Both the position numbers and the translations under genes were made by a program. Of a DNA stretch of 18,208 bases, positions 1 to 6,576 are shown piece after piece. The stretch's first letter is position 1, and every line of letters starts with the position of its first letter. The notes under the pieces were generated by a model. It searched no databases and was not told the DNA's origin. It saw nothing but the letters and a program-made list of their open reading frames with translations. The stretch is from Geobacter sp. (GTDB taxonomy: Bacteria; Desulfobacterota; Desulfuromonadia; Geobacterales; Geobacteraceae): assembly GCA_003857395.1 (NCBI GenBank), contig RPRC01000145.1, forward strand, positions 1-18,208, in the 5' to 3' direction.

Positions 1-942
1 CAGCTCGGCACCAAAGCGGGTAAGGCGATCCTCGTTTCAGGCCACGACCTCCTCATGCTGGAAGAACTTCTCAAGCAGACCGAAGGCAAAGGGATCAACA
101 TCTACACCCACGGCGAGATGCTTCCGGCCCACGGCTATCCGGGCCTCAAGAAGTACTCCCACCTGGTGGGCAACTTCGGCGGGGCCTGGCAGGATCAGCA
201 CAAGGAATTCCCCGAATTCCCCGGCGCCATCATCTTCAACACCAACTGCATCCAGAAGCCGGCTGACTCCTACACCGGTCGACTCTACACCTGGGGTCTG
301 GTAGCTTGGCCCGGCATCCAGCATATCTAAGGCTGGGACTTCTCTCCGGTAATCGACAAAGCCTTATCCCTCCCCGGATTCACGGATGCTCCGGGCAAGG
401 AAATCCTGGTGGGCTTCGGCCACAATGCGGTGCTCGGCGTGGCCGACACGGTAATCGAGGCGGTGAAGAGCGGTGCGATAAAGCACTTCTTCCTGGTCGG
501 TGGCTGCGACGGCGCCAAGCCGGGCCGTAACTACTACACCGAGTTCGCCGAGAAGGTGCCGCAGGACTGCGTAATCCTGACCCTGGCCTGCGGCAAGTAC
601 CGCTTCAACAAGCTGGACTTCGGCGACATCGGCGGCATTCCACGGCTCCTGGATGTCGGCCAGTGCAACGACGCCTACTCAGCGATCCAGATCGCAGTGG
701 CCCTGGCAGGCGCCTTTGAGTGCGGGGTCAACGACCTTCCGCTGTCCATTATCCTTTCCTGGTACGAGCAGAAGGCGGTGGTCATCCTGCTGACGCTCTT
801 GCACCTGGGCATCAAGAATATCAAGCTGGGACCCAGCCTGCCGGCCTTCATCACCCCGAATGTTCTCAACTTCCTGGTGGAGAACTTCAACATTGCACCC
901 ATCACCACCCCGGACCAGGACCTCAAGCAGATCCTCGGTTAA
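1..942 (+). pseudogene. hcp: Hydroxylamine reductase / hybrid cluster protein, 3' part, interrupted by in-frame TAA
   Basis: Hcp is a cytoplasmic iron-sulfur protein that reduces NO or hydroxylamine and protects against nitrosative stress. The reading frame is open from base 1, so the 5' end lies outside; about 313 codons of a roughly 550-residue family are seen. Ligands of the hybrid cluster can be recognised in order: Glu in HGEMLPAH (codon 115), Cys in NTNC (247), Cys in GGCDGA (505), Cys in LACGKYRFN (589), Cys in GQCNDAYSA (664) and Glu in YEQKA (766). A TAA at 328-330 splits the frame between WPGIQHI and GWDFSPVI; the family usually has Asp or Glu at about this place, and GAA to TAA is one base change. 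The frame continues perfectly on both sides. Either a recent nonsense mutation or a sequencing error fits. An internal restart would give a product lacking the first ligands. Codons are strongly biased to G/C in third positions. Family call certain; functional state not. Confidence 0.
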
Positions 943-949
943 TTTTTAG

Positions 950-1351
950 CTGACTATCGAAGGGGCAATTCATGAATTGTCCCTTCGTGCGTTTTGCCTC
1001 CGCTGCCATTCGGATTCTACCGTGGAAAAACAGCTCTATGAGATCGAAACAATACAGAATTATATCCGGGGCAAGATGCGTAAATCCGAGTTCTGGCTCG
1101 GCCGTCTGATTGACACCGATGACGCGGCAAAACGGAGTGGTGTCGCTGAAACCGTTCTTGCCAAAGCACGTGAAAAACATGAAGAAGCCCATGTGCTCTG
1201 GGAGTGGTGGACAGCTGAAAACAGCGACGGTTTTCACAATCCGGAGCTTACCCGAGAAACCCTTGCCACTTCGATTTCTGCTTCCAAGGAAGGTGTGACA
1301 CTGCTTAATAAGGCAATGGCTGGATACCCCAGCATAGACCGGAAGCAGTGA
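950..1351 (+). pseudogene. C-terminal remnant of a NrfA-like (cytochrome c552) multiheme nitrite reductase
   Basis: The frame is open from 950 to the TGA at 1349-1351; the first usual start codon is TTG at 977 (124 residues). It carries one heme-binding CLRCH motif at 995-1009, followed by a helical stretch and the segment AENSDGFHNPE. That segment resembles the AENSxGFHNP-like region close to the C-terminus of ammonia-forming nitrite reductases, after their last heme. NrfA proteins are about 450-500 residues, periplasmic and pentaheme. Here the signal peptide and all other hemes are missing. There is no promoter and no convincing ribosome site, and the 5' end merges into the hairpin behind hcp, so this looks like a deletion remnant. 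A different multiheme family with a similar C-terminus is possible. The family assignment is by recognition only. Confidence 0.6.
958..987 (+). terminator. Hairpin after hcp, terminator-like
   Basis: Arms 958-971 and 974-987 pair over 14 bp with one G-T wobble, giving a nearly closed palindrome centred on CATG. It lies 16 bases after the hcp stop. The T-rich tail is poor (TGCGTTTTG), so termination strength is uncertain. The cytochrome remnant begins at or inside its right arm, so an original tail may have been lost. Confidence 0.55.
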
Positions 1352-1476
1352 CAGAGTCCTTTACTTTAATAGTCGAAGTGCCTCTCAGGACTCCGGCTGT
1401 TGCCAAGGTTAGCTATGACAAGTCTTTCCATTGTTTTGTGAGTGTCTACTGAAGCACGCGCTATGCCTCACATGAG

Positions 1477-1507
1477 AAAAGCCTCCGTTCGACGAACGGG
1501 GGCTTTT
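1477..1507. terminator. Bidirectional intrinsic terminator
   Basis: The arms AAAAGCCTCCGTTCG (1477-1491) and CGAACGGGGGCTTTT (1493-1507) pair over 15 bp with one wobble. An A-run leads in and TTTTCTTTTCTT follows, so it can work in both directions. It sits between the plus-strand cytochrome remnant and the minus-strand PAS gene. The stretch 1352-1476 shows nothing else. Confidence 0.85.
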
Positions 1508-1546
1508 CTTTTCTTCATTATCGTTAATCTGTTGGTACTGCCTACA

Positions 1547-1888
1547 TTAAGCCAAGGCGTTTTCAAAAACCATTTCCACCACACCACCTAAGGCTTCCCC
1601 GTCGTAAAAAGGAACATTGACGATGGTAAGTGTTCCTTCCGGTCCGTCCATGGTCAGGTGATTGGTCTTGATTTTCTTGTCAGCGAAATCCTGGTAGATA
1701 CTTTTTAATTTGACCATGGTTTCCGGTTTGTGACAGGCAGCCATGTTCTTGCCTACTTCCAGACCGGCAATTTTCAACTCGTCAAAAAGCTCATAGGCTC
1801 TTTTGTTGGCGTAGGTCACATTGAAATCCGGGTCTGATACGACTACTGCCGTGTTCAGGTTGTCCCATACCTTATTGATATCACTCAT
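1547..1888 (-). CDS. Small stand-alone PAS-domain protein
   Basis: This 113-residue soluble protein is almost entirely one PAS domain. It begins at ATG 1888 (MSDINKVWDNL), which has GGAGG a few bases upstream; an upstream start at 1909 would add seven residues and lacks such a site. Visible PAS features are the opening helix and first strands (TAVVVSDPDFNVTYANKRAYELF), the central segment GLEVGKNMAACHKPETM, and a final strand pair (TLTIVNVPFYDGEALGGVVEMVFENALA). No kinase, GGDEF, EAL, HD or receiver domain is attached, so it probably works through a separate partner. The ligand is unknown; the Cys-His pair in AACHKP could matter but nothing proves cofactor binding. The gene is monocistronic, with its own promoter upstream and a shared terminator downstream. 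Confidence 0.85.
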   Translation of the reverse strand: MSDINKVWDNLNTAVVVSDPDFNVTYANKRAYELFDELKIAGLEVGKNMAACHKPETMVKLKSIYQDFADKKIKTNHLTMDGPEGTLTIVNVPFYDGEALGGVVEMVFENALA

Positions 1889-2066
1889 CTTTTTCCTCCC
1901 ATAGAACAATTGAAAGATGTTGTACTACGTATCGTATGGCGCCCTTGACAGTCTGCTGCAAAGCCATACGGGTTTCTTGGTTTAACCGGATCAACTCCTC
2001 AATCGGTGCCGTGAACAGCCGGCACTCTGGAAATAATCCATATTTTGCTAAATAGAATGGTGTTTG

Positions 2067-2095
2067 ACTATTAATTAAAATAGTGGGCTTGTCAA
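2067..2095 (-). promoter_or_regulatory. Probable sigma-70 promoter of the PAS gene
   Basis: On the minus strand a perfect TTGACA (2095-2090) is followed after 17 bases by AATAGT (2072-2067, 4 of 6 matches). The predicted start of transcription is near 2060, which leaves about 170 bases of leader before the PAS start. The -10 area overlaps an inverted repeat (ACTATT ... AATAGT) that could be an operator. Confidence 0.5.
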
Positions 2096-2117
2096 TAAAA
2101 TTTTGCGGGTTTCGCAA

Positions 2118-2463
2118 AGGCTCGTCATACCCATGAATGAGGGTATTCAGACTACTTCTCCTCTATTGAAATTCCCGGGTTTAGATGCGCAAATCCGAAA
2201 ATTGGCCCGCGAAAAAATGGTCGTTTCCATTTCCGCTGTCTTAGACCTGCCAGGTTTTCAAAACCTGCCAGGTCTTGGCATTTGTTGCACCGCCGCAAAG
2301 TTTCCCTTATAGTCGGTTCGAGCCTGGTGGATAGACTGAGGAACAAGCTTTTGTAGTCTCCCCCAACCACTCCCATCGTCATAGAGCTGGGAGATGGTTG
2401 GAATATTGACTGAATAGCATTACCGGACCGTACCGAAAATATGTATGAATCAGGGAGAATTTT
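2118..2463. other. Intergenic spacer with palindromes
   Basis: No gene is supported here. The short open frames in this stretch are made largely by the palindrome at 2243-2275 read in codons. A second imperfect hairpin lies at 2363-2401 (CCAACCA / TGGTTGG outer arms and TCCCA / TGGGA inner arms). A TTGACT at 2406-2411 could be a -35 for the deacetylase gene, but no -10 is found at proper spacing. Confidence 0.6.
2243..2275. repeat. Perfect 33-base palindromic element
   Basis: Arms AGACCTGCCAGGTTTT (2243-2258) and AAAACCTGCCAGGTCT (2260-2275) are exact reverse complements around a single C. There is no T-run, so it is not a usual terminator. Compact palindromes of this AACCTGCCAGGT type occur as dispersed intergenic repeats in several bacterial genomes. 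Only one copy is present in this window. Confidence 0.8.
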
Positions 2464-3288
2464 ATGATACAGCTTTCATTCAAAAATGTATTCGTAGTTG
2501 GCGCTTTCGTTCTTGCCTTGATGCCTGCCATGACGAACGGCGAACTGAGGGTGGGAACCGCTCCGGACCAGTCGTCAGCCATCTTGAAGGCAGAGATGGA
2601 GGCCGCGTACGCCGGAAAAACCCCAAAGGAGTGGGGCGAGACGGTCACCGGGGTAAAGACTTCGCTGCAGACGAAGGAGCGGGTGATCGCACTGACCTTT
2701 GATGCCTGCGGAAGCCCGAAAGGGAAGGGGGTCGATTTGGAACTCATCCGTTTTTTGGAGCAGCAGAAGATTCCTGCGACTCTGTTTATCAACGCACGCT
2801 GGATTGACGCGAACCCTGAATTGTTCCAGAAGCTTTCAGTAAATCCCCTGTTTACAATTGCCAATCATGGCTATCAGCATCGCCCCGCCTCGGTTAACGG
2901 CAGGTCGATCTACGGTATAGACGGCACAAAGGATGTGGGAGAACTGGTGGATGAGATCGAGTTGAATGCGCGGAAGATTGAGCAGTTGACCGGCAAGAGA
3001 CCCCGATACTACCGTTCCGGTACCGCCTACTATGATGAGATCGCGGTGAAGATTGCCGAACGGCTTGGTCACCAGGTTGTCGGTTTTTCCGTGCTCGGCG
3101 ATGCAGGTGCTACCTTCTCCAAGGAGCAGGTTACGGCAGCACTCCTGACCTCGGGACCCGGTTCTATCGTCATCCTGCATATGAACCATCCCGAAAGCGG
3201 CACCGGTCAAGGGGTAATGGCAGCTGTGCCGTCGTTGAGGAAGAGAGGTTTGCGCTTTGTTTCTCTTACTGAGTATCCTTTGCAGTAA
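2464..3288 (+). CDS. Exported polysaccharide deacetylase-like protein (NodB homology domain)
   Basis: Proteins of carbohydrate esterase family 4 remove acetyl groups from chitin oligomers, peptidoglycan or surface polysaccharides. This 274-residue protein has a basic start and hydrophobic segment (residues 1-25, ending near TNG) that reads as a signal peptide, so it acts outside the cytoplasm. The NodB domain covers about residues 70-270: motif 1 TFDAC (Asp80), motif 2 NHGYQH (His135, His139), a motif-3 position YYRSGTAYYDE (Arg184) and a late HMNHP (His239). Motif 1 has Ala-Cys where many members have Asp-Asp, and motif 3 lacks the usual RxPY form. The metal-binding Asp and both His remain. 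The start ATG has AGGGAG six bases upstream. It is monocistronic and ends in a strong terminator. Substrate unknown. Confidence 0.88.
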   Translation: MIQLSFKNVFVVGAFVLALMPAMTNGELRVGTAPDQSSAILKAEMEAAYAGKTPKEWGETVTGVKTSLQTKERVIALTFDACGSPKGKGVDLELIRFLEQQKIPATLFINARWIDANPELFQKLSVNPLFTIANHGYQHRPASVNGRSIYGIDGTKDVGELVDEIELNARKIEQLTGKRPRYYRSGTAYYDEIAVKIAERLGHQVVGFSVLGDAGATFSKEQVTAALLTSGPGSIVILHMNHPESGTGQGVMAAVPSLRKRGLRFVSLTEYPLQ

Positions 3289-3340
3289 CAAGGAACTTTT
3301 CCGTCCCGCAGTTTACAGATTTGCTCCCTGGAGTGTAAAG

Positions 3341-3372
3341 AAAAGGCCGTTGCCGAAGGTGACGGCCTTTTT
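3341..3372 (+). terminator. Intrinsic terminator after the deacetylase gene
   Basis: Arms AAAAGGCCGT (3341-3350) and ACGGCCTTTT (3362-3371) are perfect, and the stem can extend inward with wobble pairs to a GAA loop. A T-run closes the right arm. The A-run on the left side would also allow action in reverse. Confidence 0.9.
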
Positions 3373-3531
3373 GCATGGTAACGTAATTTCTGATTTGGAT
3401 GTTTAACAATGCCTTTTGAACAGAGCTGTAAAAACAACAGGTTATAGTCTGATAAGCGATCTGGTGCCCTGCACGTTATATTTGATACGACTTTACACCG
3501 TAAATAATCTTAAGGTAATGAATCAAAAAAC

Positions 3532-3559
3532 TTGACAGGCGGGGCGGTTGAATGATATT
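3532..3559 (+). promoter_or_regulatory. Sigma-70 promoter of the DUF3793 operon
   Basis: A perfect TTGACA (3532-3537) and GATATT (3554-3559, 4 of 6 matches) are separated by 16 bases. Transcription would start near 3567, about 28 bases before the first gene. The -10 element lies inside the Fur-box-like array. The rest of 3373-3531 shows nothing I can name. Confidence 0.65.
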
Positions 3560-3578
3560 GAACATGAAAATCAAAATC
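3554..3578 (+). promoter_or_regulatory. Fur-box-like operator, two overlapping copies
   Basis: Compared with the 19-base Fur consensus GATAATGATAATCATTATC, the segment GATATTGAACATGAAAATC (3554-3572) matches at 13 positions. GAACATGAAAATCAAAATC (3560-3578) matches at 14. The two are offset by six bases, the overlap typical of Fur hexamer arrays, and they cover the -10 and start region of the promoter. Repression by iron-loaded Fur is the natural reading; no binding has been shown. Confidence 0.6.
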
Positions 3579-3594
3579 TAAACAAGGGGGGCTT

Positions 3595-4293
3595 ATGTCA
3601 GCTTCTGGCTTATCGCAGGAACCAGCGAGAACCCGTAAACCGGTATGGCATGATCTGTCAGCGCATTTTACCGACGAAAGCGAATGCCTTGCGGCTTTCA
3701 TCGCCTTTGAGACGGCTGAAGTCTTGGATGGTGTCAAACCGTCGACTCTCATAAACTTGCCGGACAGGCCGCGCAAGTGCGGCAGGAACCTGTACAGAAT
3801 CTGGAAGGAGCACGGGGAGGACGTCATCAAGGAAAGCTCACTGGAAGCAGCTGTTCTGGTGGAGCGAAACGGTTCCCTGCTGCTGCTTCTCTATGACCGC
3901 GCTGCGCTGAGTCGCTTGCTTACGAACAGGGGCACTCTGACGATTCTGCGCAGGGCCGGCTACCCTGCCATGAATGATATTGCTGTTCTGCTGTCCGAAT
4001 TCGCCTCCCGGTTTGCCTCCGGCGGGGTGCCGCACGAAATAGGGCTTATACTTGGATATCCGCTCAAAGATGTGGCCGGGTTCATGGGCTTGAGCCGTCG
4101 TGAATTCAGCTGCCAGGGGCCGTGGAAAATCTACGGGGATCCTGGCGAGAGCCTGATGCTTGCGGAGGCCCATCGACAAAGCCGCTGCAGGATGGCGGGT
4201 CGTCTTGTCTCCGGATCCAGGCCTTACGAATGCCTTGGTTTACCGATCCGTACGGTCGCTCGGACAGGGCGTGTTTTTTTATCTATCAAATGA
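3595..4293 (+). CDS. DUF3793 family protein
   Basis: This 232-residue soluble protein is first in the putative Fur-controlled operon. DUF3793 features are visible: a Cys-containing N-terminal segment ECLAAFIAFETAEVLDGVKPSTLINL (Cys31), a central hydrophobic strand LLLLLYDRAAL, GYP at 122-124, the hallmark PHEIGLILGYPLKDVAGF (146-163), and the later PWKIYGDP. The biochemical role of the family is unknown; members are often small metal- or redox-associated neighbours in anaerobes. The start ATG has AGGGGGG five bases upstream. The C-terminal 30 residues beyond GRLVSGS extend past the part I recognise. No signal peptide or membrane segment is seen. DUF2325 follows after 34 bases. Family call firm, function open. 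Confidence 0.82.
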   Translation: MSASGLSQEPARTRKPVWHDLSAHFTDESECLAAFIAFETAEVLDGVKPSTLINLPDRPRKCGRNLYRIWKEHGEDVIKESSLEAAVLVERNGSLLLLLYDRAALSRLLTNRGTLTILRRAGYPAMNDIAVLLSEFASRFASGGVPHEIGLILGYPLKDVAGFMGLSRREFSCQGPWKIYGDPGESLMLAEAHRQSRCRMAGRLVSGSRPYECLGLPIRTVARTGRVFLSIK

Positions 4294-4327
4294 AAATGAA
4301 ATTCAAAACCATAAGGGGGCAAGCGAT

Positions 4328-4633
4328 ATGTGTATCGCACTGTTTGGAGGAATGGACCGTCTGGAAAGACATTACCTTGAGGAAGCAGCAAAGTTCGGTT
4401 TCAACCTCAAGGTCTTCAGCAGATCCGAAGCCAGAATCTCCTCAAAGATTCGAAATGTGGATGCAATGGTCATCTTTACCAACAAGGTTTCACATCAGGT
4501 AAAAAAACAGGCGGTGAACATGGCGAAGGCCCACCATATACCGGTTTTCATGCACCATTCATGCGGGATATGCACGCTCAGGGACTGCCTGGGTTGTCTT
4601 AATATCATACAAGGAGGAGCAAGGAATGCCTAA
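4328..4633 (+). CDS. DUF2325 family protein with Cys/His cluster
   Basis: This is a 101-residue protein starting at ATG 4328 (MCIALFGGMDRLERHY), with AGGGGG eight bases upstream. It matches the compact DUF2325 pattern: an N-terminal GGMDR strand-turn, a central MVIFTNKVSHQVKKQA resembling a Rossmann-like half-domain, and a C-terminal HHSCGICTLRDCLGCL (residues 76-91). That tail holds two His and four Cys (79, 82, 87, 90), spaced like a metal or disulfide site. No catalytic function is known for the family. It is second in the operon; its last 8 bases overlap the start of the outer-membrane channel gene, which indicates coupled translation. No export signal is seen, so it is likely cytoplasmic. 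Metal sensing, delivery or redox control is an inference from the Cys cluster and the Fur-like operator. Confidence 0.85.
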   Translation: MCIALFGGMDRLERHYLEEAAKFGFNLKVFSRSEARISSKIRNVDAMVIFTNKVSHQVKKQAVNMAKAHHIPVFMHHSCGICTLRDCLGCLNIIQGGARNA

Positions 4634-5423
4634 GATTATAAAGAGGATACTGCTGGCAAGTACTGTTGTGGTTTTGACCGCGGGGACGGCTTTCGCCGCT
4701 CATCCGCTGATTACCGACGACACCGGAACCCAGGGAAAGGGAAAGTTTTCGCTGGAGGTGAATGGTGAGATAGGCCGGGACAGCGAAAGTGACTTGTTCG
4801 TAAAGGCGCGGGAAAACAGCGCCTCCCTGGAGTCGGTGCTGTCATCCGGTCTCTTCGATAATGTCGATCTGGTTCTGGGCGTTCCCTACCAATGGAGCCG
4901 AAGCAAAGAGAACGGCATCGTGAGCTCGGACGTGGATGGAGTCGGGGATTTATCATTGGAGCTGAAGTGGCGTTTTTTCGAGAAGAGCGGGTTCAGCATG
5001 GCATTAAAACCGGCGGTGAGCTTCCCTGCCGGTGACGAGGACAAGGGACTGGGTGCTGGCAAGGTTGGTTATGGTGCCACCCTGATTGCTACACAAGAGC
5101 TTGATCCCTTTGCCCTTCACCTGAATCTCGGCTATTCCCATACCCGTTTCAAACTGCAAGAGGACCGGGATGTTAATCGTCGCGACATCTGGCATGTCTC
5201 CCTTGCCGGCACCGCCCAGGTAATGGAGAAGCTGCAACTGGTTTCGAACATCGGCATGGAGACAAATGCGGATAAAACTTCGGATACCCCGCCAGTATTT
5301 GCTGTCGCCGGGGCCATCTACTCGCTCAGCGATAACCTTGATCTGGATCTGGGTGTGAAGGTAGGGCTGACAAAGCCCGAAACCGATGTTTCCCTGCTGG
5401 CCGGTCTTGCCGTGCGGTTTTAG
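4626..5423 (+). CDS. Outer-membrane beta-barrel channel, MetA-pathway (phenol degradation) transporter type
   Basis: A 265-residue protein with a clear signal peptide (MPKIIKRILLASTVVVLTAG to AFA, cleavage before AHPL). The mature N-terminus HPLITDDTGTQGKGKFSLEVNGE is typical of the MetA-type transporter family (PF13557-like). Alternating hydrophobic strands follow, many with aromatic ends, and the protein ends in a C-terminal Phe after AVRF, the usual signature for barrel assembly. Despite the family name, many members have no link to phenol; the substrate cannot be told. Its start overlaps the DUF2325 gene by 8 bases and GGAGGAGCAAGG precedes the ATG. The operon context suggests a role in metal supply or in exchange with extracellular minerals, but this is inference. 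A strong terminator follows. Confidence 0.82.
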   Translation: MPKIIKRILLASTVVVLTAGTAFAAHPLITDDTGTQGKGKFSLEVNGEIGRDSESDLFVKARENSASLESVLSSGLFDNVDLVLGVPYQWSRSKENGIVSSDVDGVGDLSLELKWRFFEKSGFSMALKPAVSFPAGDEDKGLGAGKVGYGATLIATQELDPFALHLNLGYSHTRFKLQEDRDVNRRDIWHVSLAGTAQVMEKLQLVSNIGMETNADKTSDTPPVFAVAGAIYSLSDNLDLDLGVKVGLTKPETDVSLLAGLAVRF

Positions 5424-5501
5424 AAGCCTGTCTAAAGGGGGGAAGGGTGAGGGGTAGGGGCGATCCTGGTTGGTGTCGGCGCCCCTGACTGGACGGTTCT
5501 G

Positions 5502-5547
5502 CCCAAGAGAAAGGCCGAGGTTTGTTACCCTCGGCCTTTCTCTTGGG
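5502..5547. terminator. Strong bidirectional terminator between convergent genes
   Basis: Arms 5502-5520 and 5529-5547 are exact reverse complements over 19 bp, with an 8-base loop (TTTGTTAC). They end the DUF3793 operon and, read in reverse, the HD-domain gene. No long T-tract follows, but the stem is very stable and its position between two converging stop codons supports the call. Confidence 0.8.
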
Positions 5548-5557
5548 TCAAGTTATT

Positions 5558-6490
5558 TCAGTCGGTGTCAGTGGATTCCAGAATGGCGAGCCGTTTCAGG
5601 AGACCGCCTCGCTGGAGCTTTTCCCGGTAGTCGTTGCGGTGGTTTTCCAGTAAATGGTTCAGATAGGAGATGTTGCTGTCTATCGAGTCGCCGTACATGT
5701 CGTAGTCTATCTCCCAACGATGCATAAAGTGGTGAAGGAAGTATATTCTAACATTCCCAAGGTCGTGTTCCATCCGGTGCTGGGCTTGTTTGTATGAGTC
5801 GATGGTGTTTTCAAGCAGATCGAGCTCGGTCTTGAAACCGAGAACGTGGACCTCACTCAACTCCTGAAAGAGGAAAAGAAGTTTTTCCAGGTAGGTGCGG
5901 TCTGCGATTTGTCCGATAATATCAGCGGTAGCAACCATTTGTGCAAGCGTCAGCTCTCCTTCAGATGTGAACGGAAACGCTTCGATGTCTTCATCAGTAT
6001 TGGTGGACCTGACAAAAATACAGCAAAGTTCGCAATCCGTTGCATCATAGCCATTTCTTGCAAAATACTGGTTCACAAATTCCAGGGTCCGCTCCAGACG
6101 CACCAGGGTGTATTTCGCGCCTGTTCCCGTAGTATCGTCATCCCGCTGGATGTAGCCTGTTTCGTGGAGCATAATAGCGATTAGTGCAAGAGTCACATGT
6201 CTTTCCCGGAAAGAAACTCCTGATGCGTGAGCGCCGTTAATAAGGCTTGCCAGGGCAAGTAGTCCGTCGGTCATGTGTTTCAGGTCGTGATAGTGGGTGC
6301 TGCACTGGCGGTAGCCGGGGTAGTTTCCATTATAAAGGTTGACCACATCTTTAAATACACTTGTGAGCCAGGATACATCGTAATCAAGGTACACATGCGA
6401 AATGAGATAGTGGACTTCTTCAAAAACGCTTTGAGGGAAATCCATCGTGATGAGGTCGCTAAGAAACAGCTTGTTGCGGATCGGATCCAT
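5558..6490 (-). CDS. HD-domain phosphohydrolase-like protein
   Basis: A 310-residue soluble protein starting at ATG 6490 (MDPIRNKLFLSD), which has GGAGG eight bases upstream. The longer open frame reaching 6721 lacks such a site and crosses the promoter. Metal-binding motifs resembling the HD / cyclic-nucleotide phosphodiesterase fold are visible: HYHDLKHMTDG (a His-x-His-Asp-x-x-His pattern) and LIAIMLHETGY, where many relatives have HD and this one has HE. A later STNTDED and TADIIGQIADRTYLEK add further acidic positions and a helix typical of HD enzymes. Such proteins hydrolyse nucleotides or cyclic nucleotides; the substrate is unknown. It is monocistronic, with its own promoter, and converges on the DUF3793 operon. 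Confidence 0.8.
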   Translation of the reverse strand: MDPIRNKLFLSDLITMDFPQSVFEEVHYLISHVYLDYDVSWLTSVFKDVVNLYNGNYPGYRQCSTHYHDLKHMTDGLLALASLINGAHASGVSFRERHVTLALIAIMLHETGYIQRDDDTTGTGAKYTLVRLERTLEFVNQYFARNGYDATDCELCCIFVRSTNTDEDIEAFPFTSEGELTLAQMVATADIIGQIADRTYLEKLLFLFQELSEVHVLGFKTELDLLENTIDSYKQAQHRMEHDLGNVRIYFLHHFMHRWEIDYDMYGDSIDSNISYLNHLLENHRNDYREKLQRGGLLKRLAILESTDTD

Positions 6491-6548
6491 GAAATAATCC
6501 TCCAGTTGTGGCAGATATACGGAAAACGTCGGGTATGGTCTACTGAAC

Positions 6549-6576
6549 TTAATAGCAACAGGGAGACAAAAGTCAA
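6549..6576 (-). promoter_or_regulatory. Sigma-70 promoter of the HD-domain gene
   Basis: On the minus strand TTGACT (6576-6571) and TATTAA (6554-6549) are separated by 16 bases. The start would be near 6541, about 50 bases before the ATG at 6490. Confidence 0.6.

Noticed and set aside
2152..2382. 76-codon minus-strand frame with CQDLAGFENLAGL
   Set aside because: The repeated amino acids come from reading the palindrome at 2243-2275; nothing else supports a gene.
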